Shown: in pieces, positions 1 through 9,956 of the stretch
Layout of the letters: every line of letters begins with the position of its first letter
Numbering within the stretch: position 1 is the first letter of the stretch
Source of the DNA: Cyanidiococcus yangmingshanensis
Taxonomy: Eukaryota > Rhodophyta > Bangiophyceae > Cyanidiales > Cyanidiaceae
DNA: 64,000 bases
Direction: 5' to 3'
Assembly: GCA_013995675.1 (NCBI GenBank)
Contig: VWRR01000015.1
Span: 248,001 to 312,000, forward strand
Position numbers and translations under genes: made by a program
The notes under the pieces: generated by a model
What the model was told of the DNA's origin: nothing
Database searches by the model: none
Seen by the model: the letters and a program-made list of their open reading frames with translations, nothing else

Positions 1-1661
1 GCAGCGTATACGATTTGCCATTGAGACGGGCGCACGACTTGGGCAGTTCCCCGAAACGATCGCCCTGCTCGAGTGAGGACAGTGCGCCTTCCCTGACGTC
101 TACGTGCTGTGACAGGCCTCTCTGGCAATGTGCTTCCGATGACTCCTCTCAGCGGTTGCAGGATTCACGCCCCGTGATTCACTCCATCGCCCTGTTTCTG
201 GTCTGGATTGGTATCTTGGTTGCGTGTCGAGTCCGTCGCACACGCATGTCATTCACGAGAACGTCCTGGTGGCGTCGTTATAGGCGCTCCAAAACTCGAC
301 TCGCATGGAGTGTTCAGCCAGCTCGCCTCAGCTGGAGAGCATCTACGAGTGCATGTTTGATTTCGTCGCTGCCCAGCGGGATCCGTGCCTCGTTGTGCTC
401 CTCGACTATTTTGGCTGAACAGATTCCCGAGCCAGGGACATGGGCCAGCACTGACGCTTGCTTCGAAAGGCGTTGGTATCAGCGTCACAGTCGCCATTAT
501 GCCAACCTACATGATCTATCGCTCGGTGCCACCTTTTTGGCCATGTCTGAGTCGGGTACCGTTGACCTGAATGAGCAGGTCCCGAGCGAGACACTCGGCC
601 TCGTTGAGCGCACGGAAACGACCTTTCAAAATTCAAGTCAGCGCCTTATCTCAGCGCTTGACGAGTCTTCTGCGAATGGGCAGCGTACGAGGCAAGTTGC
701 CAAAGGCTGGGCACGACCCAGTGCACAAGATGATTTTCGCTCGCATCATCCGAAATATCTTCATTCATCATCGTTGGTGCTGCGCGAACGCAGCCAAAAT
801 GCAACGGAACCGTATCCTTGGGGAGTAGCCAAAGGAGTGGAGCGTCGACATCGAGCGTCGCTTCCAGCGTCCATTCCAGGCCGACATCTGAACGACGCGG
901 CAACGGTTCACAAATGGAATACCGCTGGCAATGATTTTCATGACCGTATTCTAGACGTCAATGACGAGAAAGAGAACGCTCAGTGGTCAATCGTTCAAGA
1001 CGTATCGACTCCGCTGGAATCTACACCCGCATGGGTGCAGCAGCCCCAAGCCGAGTTCAATACGCTTTGCCCAAGCACTGACACTCAAGCGTGTCTGCGA
1101 GACTCGACTCGGATCGAAGCTGCCTCTGGAGTATCCGTTGTCCGAGAGTGCTCGGGTGCGTCAGCTGACCTGCCCATGAGACCCGAGTTTGATCAAGTGA
1201 GTGTGTCTGCAAGTTCGAATCCTGAGCACAACCTCCATACAGTTGATCTATCGATACTTCATCGAATGCAGTCCACTCCATTCATATCGGCGCTGATGTG
1301 GCAGGACGCCCATATTCGACGCAACTCGGATGGTAACTGGTGGCTCGAGCGTCACGGAGAATACCGCCTCCCGCAGCAACCAGCAACGTTGTATCGTTTC
1401 GGGGACAAGTTCGGGGTAGATGCTCGTCTCCTGCCACCATGTGATGAGCCTCAGACCTGGTACGAGTGGTATTTCGAAGTTGTGCAGACAAGCGAACACG
1501 CCGAATATCCTCGTCGCTCGCATGGCTGTCGTTGGGGTTGGAACGCCGCTGGCGAGACCTGGCAAGTAGAGTACGGCACAGATGCGGATGGGAAGCGCTG
1601 GGAGCAGCGCTTGGACAACATCTCAGACTTTAAGAGACCCGGAATTGATACTCTAGCGTAA
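1..1661 (+). CDS. Tryptophan-rich protein, possibly ESV1/LESV-like (5' partial)
   Basis: The frame is open to the left edge, so the true start may lie outside; the first in-frame ATG inside is at 246. The last ~120 residues are the convincing part. They carry closely spaced Trp/Glu/Arg motifs (WWLERHGEY, WYEWYFEVV, CRWGWNAAGETWQVEYG, GKRWEQRLD). This layout recalls the W-rich glucan-binding region of the Archaeplastida starch proteins ESV1 and LESV, which would suit an alga storing starch; that is a pattern impression, not a proven homology. Upstream residues are Ser/Arg rich and of doubtful reality. In another frame, from an ATG at 305 to about 412, lies a more protein-like stretch (SIYECMFDFVAAQRDP), so the N-terminal half may be read in a different frame or contain a base error. 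Confidence is moderate for a gene and low for the name. Confidence 0.5.
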   Translation, partial: SVYDLPLRRAHDLGSSPKRSPCSSEDSAPSLTSTCCDRPLWQCASDDSSQRLQDSRPVIHSIALFLVWIGILVACRVRRTRMSFTRTSWWRRYRRSKTRLAWSVQPARLSWRASTSACLISSLPSGIRASLCSSTILAEQIPEPGTWASTDACFERRWYQRHSRHYANLHDLSLGATFLAMSESGTVDLNEQVPSETLGLVERTETTFQNSSQRLISALDESSANGQRTRQVAKGWARPSAQDDFRSHHPKYLHSSSLVLRERSQNATEPYPWGVAKGVERRHRASLPASIPGRHLNDAATVHKWNTAGNDFHDRILDVNDEKENAQWSIVQDVSTPLESTPAWVQQPQAEFNTLCPSTDTQACLRDSTRIEAASGVSVVRECSGASADLPMRPEFDQVSVSASSNPEHNLHTVDLSILHRMQSTPFISALMWQDAHIRRNSDGNWWLERHGEYRLPQQPATLYRFGDKFGVDARLLPPCDEPQTWYEWYFEVVQTSEHAEYPRRSHGCRWGWNAAGETWQVEYGTDADGKRWEQRLDNISDFKRPGIDTLA

Positions 1662-2642
1662 TTGAGGTTTGAGTTTCTACGAAAGGCGGCTCCGTTTCAC
1701 GCAAAGTTAGGGACGTTATGTTGCAACGAGCCTTGGGCAGGCCAAAATTCTAAAAAGACTCTTCTGTGCGGTAGAAATGTTGTCTTCTATCAAATGTTTT
1801 TTAAACGAGATGTGGAGTCCTCTATAGAGAAAGTATGCACTTTTCAGATACCCAACCGTGCTGTTTTTTTTTCATCGTCCCGTCTATCACCGGTAACTTC
1901 ATTCTACGAGCTATATCTGCTTGCACCGAGTCTTTCCAGAGTTGGTATATTGAATGTATCCGGGTCTTACTTGCTCAAACTTACCATTTGTAGATGATTC
2001 CAACGATGAGTTCAGGCGCAGCTGTCGCCACCACCGCATATTCTTAGTGAGCGATCTCGGATTCCTCACACGTCAAGAGTCGACACGGAATATCACTGGA
2101 GCCCATTTGAGTATTCTGCCACTGCATGAAAAGCTGGCAACGGGATAAATAAAGAACGTTTTCCCTCACATCCAATCTTCTTCCATTCGATCGACAATTA
2201 TGAACAGAAATTACAATTGCCATTCACAGACCATGCTGAGCATATTTCTCAGCGTGGAACTGATCGGGACGGTCGTGAATTCCTGCGTGCATCCTCAAGG
2301 CAAGAAAAAGTCAGTTACGCAATGCTGAAAAGCTTTGCACGCGTTGAAATCCTCTGTGGTGTGCACGATGAACCGAGGGGAAAGGTATCCTATTCTTCGA
2401 ATCAAATTTGCCAACCGCATGTGCCGCGACGGCGAACGGATCAGCGACAGGTTTCGAACGCGAACGTTTCGTTACCGTTGAGCTTAATTTTTCTGAAGCA
2501 ACGTTTTTGCGTACTATCTGTCGGATTCTCCAACACGATCCAGGGGGAATATTTTTTAGATAGTTTCATGACTAAATTCCTTGCCGTTGGGGGTCTGGGT
2601 GGGAGTTTTCCAATATGAGTTCGCTCTAGAAAACTGCACGGT
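1662..2642. other. Intergenic, no gene recognised
   Basis: About 980 bases between two genes on the + strand. It is more A/T rich than its surroundings and holds an AATAAA-like stretch near 2145. The short open frames here have no recognisable domain. Confidence 0.5.
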
Positions 2643-3953
2643 ATGAGAGTGTCGCTACCTACCCGATCGTTCGCTTCCAACGTACAGGGCCGAAAAGTCT
2701 GCAGCGCTTACGTATCCCTGGCGCTTACGAATGCTATACTTTTTGAGAGGTTGAGGAAGCTGCATTTTTTCGATCACTGTAGCTCCAGATTAAGTATGGC
2801 TGCCTCAGGGCCACCTGAAATATTGAAGGTTGGTCAGTTATCTCATTCGCTCTCTAACTGGCACGTAAGTCACACCATCATCGTGAGGGATAAAAACCTC
2901 TCCGGTGAGCCGAAAATTGGTCTAGATGCCGTCCTGGGCGAACAATTTGATTCCATATTGCTGGAGCTCGACTGCGCCGATGCGTCGAAAACCTATTTGT
3001 GTGAAAACGCGGAAATGCGAAGGGCAATAGAAATAGAGCGGGGTCGTCTCGCCACTGACATTGAGAGCCATTTTATATCCCAATGGGAATGGAGTGGCGC
3101 TAAACATTTGCACGCAAACAGTGTGGGTGGCAGATCGCAAAACGTCAACGCTCCATCAATAGAACAGACACTGGGCAAGCGTCCACTTTGGCTCCAGATT
3201 ACTCCCGAGTGCCTGTTCGAGGATGATGATTGGATCGCGTTTTCCAAGCCTGCAGGCGTTTTATCGTCAACGGTGCTCTACATGGCGATGGCAGGCAAAA
3301 CAACCGAAGAACGCGAACGGGCTCAAAGCTGGCGTCTCGTCAATCGACTCGATCGCGATACGAGTGGCGTGCTACTGTTCGGAAAAACAAATGCCGCGAA
3401 TCAAAGCTGGAATGCTCTGGTGTTGCAACGTCAAGGCAGTGTGGAAAAGCACTATCTTGCCGAATTACGCCAGAGGGAAGAAATGGACGTCGACTGCATC
3501 GCAGAGGGTCGATGTCGATTTGAAGCTGGTCATGTTATTCGTGTCATTAGCGGTCATGGCACGACAACTCGCGGTCTGCACCGCCTCTATCCATTAGAGC
3601 TCGTTGGCGAACGACTACACCCGAGGATGCGTCGACCTGTTCGCATCGCAGAGACGCTCTTTTATGTCCTGAGCCGGGCTCGCCTCGAACCGAAGGATGT
3701 GACGTCCTCAACCGAGACGAGGACATCGAACGAAGTCTTGCGCGTTCTTTGTGCGCCCGTCACAGGTAGGACGCACCAGATCCGGCTTCACGCGCACGCC
3801 ATGGGCACACCCGTCTTTGGGGATGCCCGCTACGGCGTTCTCGACACAGAGCCTGAAGCTCCATTCCATCATCTGCATGCGTTGTCACTCACCATGAGAG
3901 CATCCGGAGGGAAAACGATCTCCATCAATGCAGAGACGCCGCACTGGTGGTGA
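2643..3953 (+). CDS. RluA/RsuA-superfamily RNA pseudouridine synthase
   Basis: The 436-residue product isomerises uridine to pseudouridine in rRNA, tRNA or another RNA. The catalytic domain spans about residues 180-436. It opens with a 'damage/use' segment (CLFEDDDWIAFSKPAGVLSS), has the catalytic aspartate in RLDRDTSG near residue 237, and has the family's GRTHQIRLHAHAMGTPVFGD block near 375. The first ~30 residues (MRVSLPTRSFASNVQGRK) are basic and Ser-rich, like an organelle presequence, so mitochondrial or plastid action is likely. No S4 domain is evident in the N-terminal ~150 residues, which I do not recognise. The start is the first ATG of the frame. The target RNA cannot be told from sequence. 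Confidence 0.9.
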   Translation: MRVSLPTRSFASNVQGRKVCSAYVSLALTNAILFERLRKLHFFDHCSSRLSMAASGPPEILKVGQLSHSLSNWHVSHTIIVRDKNLSGEPKIGLDAVLGEQFDSILLELDCADASKTYLCENAEMRRAIEIERGRLATDIESHFISQWEWSGAKHLHANSVGGRSQNVNAPSIEQTLGKRPLWLQITPECLFEDDDWIAFSKPAGVLSSTVLYMAMAGKTTEERERAQSWRLVNRLDRDTSGVLLFGKTNAANQSWNALVLQRQGSVEKHYLAELRQREEMDVDCIAEGRCRFEAGHVIRVISGHGTTTRGLHRLYPLELVGERLHPRMRRPVRIAETLFYVLSRARLEPKDVTSSTETRTSNEVLRVLCAPVTGRTHQIRLHAHAMGTPVFGDARYGVLDTEPEAPFHHLHALSLTMRASGGKTISINAETPHWW

Positions 3954-4916
3954 CAGTTCCGCCGCAAATGCCGTCAGCGATTCCGAAGTCTCACGTAGTT
4001 CTGGCCCATGCCGATTTGGAATGATGTTTCGGTGTCAGCTGGATCGTCTTTGGTGCGCCGTGTCTGTTTCAAAGCTCGCAGTTTCCCGTATTGATAGAAA
4101 AAGGGACGCGTCGGCCGAGCGGAGAACGCTCACGACCTGAATTCAGATCAATTTTTGGCTTCCTAAAGAGAAAATAGGCGGTACACGGCATTCGATATTG
4201 AGGTGGAGCGGATCCTATCCTAAAACATTTACAAGCTGTCTCCGAGGAAGATGTATTTTTCGGTGTAAGGATCGCTTCAGCTCGGCTCTGCAGTACTCGT
4301 TTCATTGAACAGTGAGATCAATAAACGCATGCAGCACGTGAAACTCTATCGCAGCTATTTCGGTACATCTCCAAGCTGCAGCTGGCAACAATCGGGGTGT
4401 GTGATCACCAGGCGTGATTGAGGCCGTGACGACAGCGTGTCTAGGAACTGTTTCTTGCAACACACGATCGTCCGTGCTGAACTCTTTTTCCAAGAGATAA
4501 CAGGTCTCGTGAATACGCAGGTGCCTCCATCACCCAATGACTCTCTGTTCGCTGAATTGAAATGTTCGGAAAAAGACTCGAATGGACTTGCCTGATCGAA
4601 CTCGATCGGGGAGGGAACAAATTTTCCAGGACTCTGAGTTTTCGGTTCATCGTCCGCTGTATCTATAGATCCTCCGTGTTCGGAAAGCAAAGCGATCAGA
4701 GTGGATGGTTCCAGCGATTTTTATTCGACCGCAACTGGGCCGTGGGTCTTTATCACCATTTTTTTGCAGGAAACGCTTGCGAAAATGGATCGCATCTGGG
4801 CCTCAAAAGTCCCGAGCTCGATTCCTGCAGCTTTATCATCCTAGAATAGCCCCAATTTATCCATGAAACAATCTGAAAACAAACGCTGATGTGCCTGAAG
4901 AAGGGCGCCCCTTGCC
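3954..4916. other. Intergenic, one doubtful minus-strand frame
   Basis: No recognisable gene. On the minus strand, 4690 down to 4355 reads 111 residues of natural-looking composition (starting SEHGGSIDTADDEPKTQ), and the frame stays open back to about 4720. It has no ATG and no known domain, so it is either a degraded gene or chance. Confidence 0.3.
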
Positions 4917-5774
4917 ATGGGTAGCGCCCTACGGACAAACCGTGTAACAGAACTGGTCGGAGGCAATCATAGCGGTGGTTCTCGAATCGTCGCCGCCGCC
5001 GCAGAGACGCCGCACCGAGACGGACGCACAACCGAAACGCCATCGTTTCTAACACCGCGTGTTGCTGTGTCGCTTGGCACAAAACCCCGTCGTTGCAGTT
5101 GCTGTCGTGAAGTCACTATCGTTCAATTTGCTCGTAAGATGACTTTGTCTCTTGAAGGCTCTGCTGCTGTCCCTGCAAACTTGGCTTTTTGCGGGAGCAC
5201 TCTCTGGCCCCAGAGGCACAGGACCGCTTTGTGTGCACACGAGTTCACCGCGACGTCGTGTTGCAGGCGTCGACCTCGCTCAGAGCCCGACGTGCTGCCG
5301 GGTCTGCAAGTTCGACCTTTGCGTCTGATGAGGAGCTTGCACATGGCCGATATTGGTCGAAAGGGTCCCGGAAAAATTGGGGGCAAGCCCGTAGAATTCA
5401 GCCCTGGAAGAGGAGCCGGTGCTCCCGGTGGGGACGAGTCTGGTGACCGAGAACGAGAGGGAGGCGGTGTAGCTGTTATCACAAAGACAAAACCAGCCGT
5501 GCGAGAAAAGGAGAAGACTGCAAAGGAGCCCATGTGGCGCGTTTTACTACACAACGATAATATTCACACGTTTGACTATGTCACATATACGCTTGTCAAA
5601 GTTGTGAAGACTTTGACTCGCTACAAAGCGCACCGCATCACTGTCCATGCTCACAAAGCGGGTGTGGCGACCGTCACAACGACCTGGAAGCAGTTAGCTG
5701 AAGAATATTGTCAAGGTCTTCAGCGCGAGGGCCTCACCAGCAGCATCATGCCAGATCACTCAAGCACACAATAA
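4917..5774 (+). CDS. clpS: ClpS-type adaptor of the Clp protease
   Basis: The C-terminal ~80 residues (about 204-285) are a ClpS domain. They include [17 protein letters not shown], the conserved pocket that receives N-degron residues, then THAHKAG-type residues ([12 protein letters not shown]) and [17 protein letters not shown]. ClpS delivers N-degron substrates to the Clp ATPase; in algae and plants it works in the plastid. The long N-terminal part is Ser/Thr/Arg rich and then Gly/Pro/Glu rich, consistent with a transit peptide and a linker. The chosen ATG gives 285 residues. A second ATG at 5139 ([17 protein letters not shown]) is an equally credible start and looks more like a plastid transit peptide. 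The gene converges on the LYR gene with only about 14 bases between stop codons. Confidence 0.88.
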   Translation: MGSALRTNRVTELVGGNHSGGSRIVAAAAETPHRDGRTTETPSFLTPRVAVSLGTKPRRCSCCREVTIVQFARKMTLSLEGSAAVPANLAFCGSTLWPQRHRTALCAHEFTATSCCRRRPRSEPDVLPGLQVRPLRLMRSLHMADIGRKGPGKIGGKPVEFSPGRGAGAPGGDESGDREREGGGVAVITKTKPAVREKEKTAKEPMWRVLLHNDNIHTFDYVTYTLVKVVKTLTRYKAHRITVHAHKAGVATVTTTWKQLAEEYCQGLQREGLTSSIMPDHSSTQ

Positions 5775-5788
5775 GAAAACACTCGTCG

Positions 5789-6295
5789 TCAGTTTGGGTT
5801 GACCGATGCCTTTCTACCGATCTCTCTTTGTTTCTGGAGTAAACGCTCCTGTGTGTTCCTGAGAGCCTCCCTGCCATTCACGAGTAGTTGGAGCACACGT
5901 TCCGGCTCGCGTTCCTGCCGCGCAGCCTCAAACTCTTTGCGCAGCGTTTCGGCAAGCACCTCGCACCATGGTCGTCCTGACGGGTGGTGCCAGGTGAACA
6001 CTCTCGATGTGCGAAGACTTTCTCTATACAGACTTAAAGCCTCGCCGCGAAGCGAACGCATACCTCTTTCTAGAATAACGTTGTCGGCAACGCTCACTCG
6101 GAACGCAGCTGCAAATTTCTGTTGAGGAGCGCCTCGCGCCATCGAAAAGGTATCCGGACATTCGCGCATGCGATCCGTACGTGCGCGACGGCACCGCATG
6201 GGGCGGAGCGTCCTGTGGCGCCTGCGCTTCACGGAACTGTCTGCTGCGCGTCTCATAAGGTATACTGTGAGGTGCGCGTCGTCGAAATTGGCCAT
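5789..6295 (-). CDS. LYR-motif (complex 1 LYR) protein
   Basis: The C-terminal ~90 residues match the small LYR family: ALSLYRESLRTSR holds the L-Y-R motif, followed by helices with LRKEFEAARQEREPERVLQ and a final NGREALRNTQERLL. LYR proteins bind mitochondrial acyl carrier protein and help assemble respiratory complexes, iron-sulfur proteins or the mitoribosome. Starting at the ATG at 6295 gives 168 residues with an Arg-rich N-terminus. The internal ATG at 6061 (MRSLRGEALSLYRE) gives 90 residues, the usual family length with the motif near the start, and may be the true one; 6142 is also possible. The particular LYRM member cannot be assigned. Confidence 0.7.
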   Translation of the reverse strand: MANFDDAHLTVYLMRRAADSSVKRRRHRTLRPMRCRRARTDRMRECPDTFSMARGAPQQKFAAAFRVSVADNVILERGMRSLRGEALSLYRESLRTSRVFTWHHPSGRPWCEVLAETLRKEFEAARQEREPERVLQLLVNGREALRNTQERLLQKQREIGRKASVNPN

Positions 6296-6719
6296 GCGCG
6301 GCAGCGCACAAGCGGCGCATGCGGCTGCCGAGGCGCGATTGAATGCCCGGCGAGACGCGCGGCGTGTCTCTCCGAGATCCAGCGAGGGTTTTCAGCGCTG
6401 CTCGACAAAAGTTCTGTAGCATAGCTTTGAGAGGCCGTGGTTGCTAAGGTCTCACCTCCGGCGTCGATCAGAGAAGTTCTAGATACGTGCAGTTGCAACT
6501 GCACTGGGTTTGTAGGTCTTTGGGGATTCGTCGTCGTACTTGTGGTACGCTCTAGCGCTTCCGGGCGTGCGACTGGCGTGGCACGAAGGTCGCGCGGCAT
6601 AACTCTGTTGAGCAAGGCGCCAGGCGTCCCGTGTGTTGCTCAGCTTTGAGAGAGACTGAACAAAGACGAACGTATCGGGGGTGCGTTTGGTCTTCGAAGG
6701 CTTTTGTTTTGTCTGTTCG
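6296..6719. other. Divergent intergenic region
   Basis: About 420 bases between the divergently transcribed LYR and RRM genes. It should hold both promoters. I see no clear motif. Confidence 0.4.
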
Positions 6720-7364
6720 ATGAGCGAACGCGAGCAAAGTGCAGACACGGCTCCAGCTGGGCTGCCAGCTGGAAACGCAGCAGCCGGAGGCTCAGCAGAT
6801 GATGCGTTCCCTGGCGCTCATGTTGGGAACGAGAACGTGGCAATATCGACACCTACCGATGAGCAACAGCAACAAAAGTCGAGTCGCCCCTTCCCGAATA
6901 GGCCTTCGGAGATCCAACTGAAGAGCTCCGTTGGCTTGATGGTGCGAAATATACCATTTGGGACTCGGCAGGAAGATCTACTCGAATTATTTAGCCCTTT
7001 TGGTGACGTCGTGGATATTTTCATACCGTGGGATCGGTACTTGAGGCGGATCCGAGGTTTTGCCTTCGTTCGAATGCAAACAGTTGAACAAGCAGAAGCA
7101 GCGATCACCGCCCTCGATGGATCGACGATGCGCGATCGGATCATTGCCGTTAAGCGTGCGGAGTATGAGCGTGGCGAAGGTCCTCCAGCGCAGCAAACCA
7201 CTCCGGGTGGCTCGCGAAGAGGGCGTGGTGGTCGTCCTCGCAGCGGTGAATTCCGAGGCAGTCGTCGTAGGAGACCAAGATCGAATAGCGCAGGGGGTAG
7301 TTCGGGCGTGTCCAGAACAGCTCAAGGCACAGATGAAGCTTCCGGTATGACCACAGAGTCGTAG
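6720..7364 (+). CDS. SR-like RRM splicing factor (SRSF2/SCL type)
   Basis: The 214-residue protein has a single RRM at about residues 70-150. RNP2 reads LMVRNIPF and RNP1 reads RGFAFVRM, with DIFIPWDRYLRRIRGF between. This spacing is typical of SC35/SCL splicing factors, where the sequence is D-x-Y-I-P. The C-terminus is Gly/Arg rich (GSRRGRGGRPRS) then Ser/Arg rich, but without long RS dipeptide runs. The expected role is binding pre-mRNA in the nucleus and helping splice-site choice, notable in a genome with few introns. The ATG at 6720 (MSEREQSADT) was chosen; the frame is open 13 codons further back but only to a GTG. Confidence 0.85.
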   Translation: MSEREQSADTAPAGLPAGNAAAGGSADDAFPGAHVGNENVAISTPTDEQQQQKSSRPFPNRPSEIQLKSSVGLMVRNIPFGTRQEDLLELFSPFGDVVDIFIPWDRYLRRIRGFAFVRMQTVEQAEAAITALDGSTMRDRIIAVKRAEYERGEGPPAQQTTPGGSRRGRGGRPRSGEFRGSRRRRPRSNSAGGSSGVSRTAQGTDEASGMTTES

Positions 7365-8656
7365 GGGGGTCGTTGGATGAGTAAAGTTGTCAGTATAAGC
7401 TGATATGTAAGGTCATTCTTTTGGAGGGTCCATCTCTTGATCGAGGAGTTCAGGCGCAGCGTAGGCGAAGGCGGTATCCCATTTCGTCGATGAATGAAAG
7501 CAACGTCGCTCACTCGCGAGCAGACACGCTCATTTGGAGATGCACTGACTGTCAGGGCACACGCGGACTCTGAACTAACAGCCAGCGCGTTTCAGGAACG
7601 AAAGTCCATGCACCATTGGCCGGATCCTTTCTAGGCACCTTTGGAATCCATCTCCTGTCCCGACTGATTTTATCAGTCTCTTGGAGTACGCTTCCGAAAA
7701 TACGCTCCGAAACGAGTAGAAGGCGCATCACGCCACACATTGAGCGCTCTCATTTTCGATAAAGAGCATGCTGGAGTGACGACTGTTTCCTCCGTTGCCG
7801 CCCTAGATATGCTGTTACTCGCATTCCTTTACGAGTGACTGAATGCTCTCCCTGTTGTCTTCGCATCCTTCCGAGAGAGTGCTCCTTGCAGACAACCTCG
7901 AGGCAGCTCAGAACTGGCTAGGGATCTTCATATTGAAGAAACTCTCAAATGTTTCGAAAACTAGGGAGCACTTCTTTTCACTGTGGCTGACATTGTGCCG
8001 ACACCTCCGGACCGGCACGAACGCACTTTTTCACCCTAGCCGAGTTCGCCACAGAAAGTCCCTCGGGCGTGAGCTGGTTTTTTCCCCCACAAGGGTTCGA
8101 GAATTCGGCTTCGAAAGGAATTGATGCGACCGGATCGCTGACGGAGAGCAAGTCAGGGAACTTTTTGTGAAGGCCCGCGCATGGCATGCTCACCTAATTC
8201 GTTGAGCTTGCCTCCGCCAAACGATGTTTCTCTGCAGAAAAACTCGTCCGCAAAAAAGTCGTTCACACGAAACGGCACAAACCATGTGCCTCCTCAGAGC
8301 TCGAACGCTCTTTCCAGAGCAGCTGGAGACCACTACTCTCCGTGGGACGTTGATACACGAGGTTCGAGTCGCCCCCTGCGCAATTTCTCGGAAGTGATTC
8401 TTCTGGCATCGCTTTCGCTTTCCCTTAAGGTTCATTGACTGTACTCGGAGAACTGACTGAGTATCATCGAAGCAGTGATTGAACTTGGTCATGCGTAAAT
8501 GCAGTCTGTGACCGCTGCACATTCCTCCGATGCGGAATATCGAATACCCTCTGCGAAAGATGTGAGGGCGACATTCGTCACAATCCGTAACGCACTGACG
8601 AGGATCACAGAGTCGCGCCTGCATCCTCGACCGAGGCTTTTCGAAAGAGTTCGTGT
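7365..8656. other. Intergenic region, no confident gene
   Basis: About 1.3 kb. A minus-strand frame from 8660 to 8190 (156 codons) overlaps the end of the next hypothetical by ATGA. It contains several Cys/His residues (CDPRQC, CDEC, CSGH) but no domain I can name. A minus frame at 7740-7552 and + frames at 7843 and 8181 look like chance. Confidence 0.35.
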
Positions 8657-8968
8657 TCATGAATTGGCATAGTGGCCGTACGGCCGTTTCGTCAGATCAC
8701 TATCAATAAATAATGGAGCATACTTGGACACGAGCGCCATGATCTCAGTCGAGAATACAAGACTGGCCCAGGGGCCCAGTTGAGAATTTCCCCCCTGAAA
8801 ATTTTCAGATTGAAGCAAGCGAGTGACCGAAAGCGAAAGTATGTTTTCGCTCAGCTTTCCCCGAGTTTCGCTCGACAAGTGCAATTCGAACCTTGAGGGA
8901 ACCCATTGCGACGCATCGAGCGAAATGCTGATATCAGTATCGAGATGCTTCACAGATACCTCGCACAT
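8657..8968 (-). CDS. Hypothetical protein, weakly supported
   Basis: A 103-residue frame starting at an ATG (MCEVSVKHLDTDISIS). Its composition is that of a folded protein: balanced hydrophobic and charged residues, and the end ALVSKYAPLFIDSDLTK. No family is recognised. Directly upstream in the same frame the sequence still looks coding (GQVEWPNWQ) until a TGA at 8996-8998. Beyond that TGA it continues as MVLPTALHLLVLEVTKRDF from an ATG at 9082. The gene may therefore be longer and carry either a base error or an unusual stop, or it may be a decaying copy. A second minus-strand frame overlaps its stop codon. Confidence 0.3.
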   Translation of the reverse strand: MCEVSVKHLDTDISISLDASQWVPSRFELHLSSETRGKLSENILSLSVTRLLQSENFQGGNSQLGPWASLVFSTEIMALVSKYAPLFIDSDLTKRPYGHYANS

Positions 8969-9250
8969 TTGCCAATTGGGCCATTCAACCTGGCCTCAGG
9001 GCACCATCTTCACCAGAAGCTGAGGGAAATCTCGCTTCGTTACTTCCAACACTAGGAGATGGAGCGCTGTCGGTAGCACCATTTTCGCCGATACATAATC
9101 CACTGAGATCGATTGTTGTCCATGAGAAAGCTGCCCGTCACGATTTCTGTGAGATATGCACGTAGCTGGAACCAGCCCTAGTGCACCTCAGATTCTCCAA
9201 CAGACCTAAACAGCAAGCCCGTCCAACTTCTCTGCGATTTCTAGAGCCTG

Positions 9251-9913
9251 CTATTTCCGGACTGGAGATGAGACTTGTTTGGGTCCAGAACTCTTCACTT
9301 CTACTTTGTTCAAGTCCGCTCTTTCATGAAAAAGTTTCAACAAGTTTGGAGTTATACTTTGCGCAGCCTCGGCGACCGAAACGTTTTGGTCGGGAAGCAG
9401 ACGCTCGAGAACCGTCCGAAGAGCAGTTTCAAAATCAGTTTGTTCCACTGAGTGGCCAGATGCTTTGCGTACATCTTCTCGAGCTCCAGGTTCCGTCTGA
9501 AATGCTTCCTCAACGCGTGAATCTCCTTGCGAACTCTTTGGCGAATTTCTTGAGGAAACTGGGTCCGATTTGTCTACAAGTCCCTTGCGTTGGTTTTTAG
9601 ACTTGCGATTTCGGGCTCGGTCCGTATCTTTCGAACCCGGTTGCGCATAGTTCGGACGGTTTCGCTTCGTCCGAACCGTCTCTCCAACTGTGCTTTCCTT
9701 GAAGCTGTAACCAATAGCTTGCAGTTCTTCAGCAGTGAACAGAGCGCTCAGAGGTGTTGCGCGCAGTTTCCTAGGCAGCCGGATGAGCTGCGAGTGGTAC
9801 GAATTCCGTAAACTCAGGACGGCATCTTCAGCCGCTTTCCTTATCTCGGCGCAACGCGTCTCAAGCTGATGTTCGATGTCCTTGAGGCCCAGTTCCAAGT
9901 TTTCTTTGTCCAT
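9251..9913 (-). CDS. Borealin/Nbl1-like chromosomal passenger subunit
   Basis: The 220-residue protein starts with a predicted helix (MDKENLELGLKDIEHQLETR) running into SQLIRLPRKLRATPLSALF at about residues 41-60. Borealin and Nbl1 have exactly this layout: an N-terminal coiled helix, with the stretch I-x-R-L-P-x-x-L-R as the signature. In known systems this part binds INCENP and survivin to form the three-helix bundle that places Aurora B at centromeres and the spindle midzone. The rest is charged, Ser/Lys/Arg rich and probably disordered, with a short conserved-looking C-terminal helix (TALRTVLERLLPDQNVS). The ATG at 9913 places the family signature at the expected distance from the N-terminus. 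The frame stays open 94 codons further upstream, but that DNA probably codes for the neighbour. Confidence 0.6.
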   Translation of the reverse strand: MDKENLELGLKDIEHQLETRCAEIRKAAEDAVLSLRNSYHSQLIRLPRKLRATPLSALFTAEELQAIGYSFKESTVGETVRTKRNRPNYAQPGSKDTDRARNRKSKNQRKGLVDKSDPVSSRNSPKSSQGDSRVEEAFQTEPGAREDVRKASGHSVEQTDFETALRTVLERLLPDQNVSVAEAAQSITPNLLKLFHERADLNKVEVKSSGPKQVSSPVRK

Positions 9914-9956
9914 GGTGAGGGTAGCGAAGGGCACCCGAAGACCGCAGCGAGCTGCG

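Noticed and set aside
8355-8375. tRNA B-box-like word (GGTTCGAGTC)
   Set aside because: The flanking bases cannot form a T-stem and no acceptor stem or A box lies at the right distance. A similar word at 1213 lies inside a coding frame.
8996-8998. Selenocysteine TGA
   Set aside because: No recognised selenoprotein family, no Cys-containing relative known to me, and no hairpin that I could support; base error or decay is simpler.
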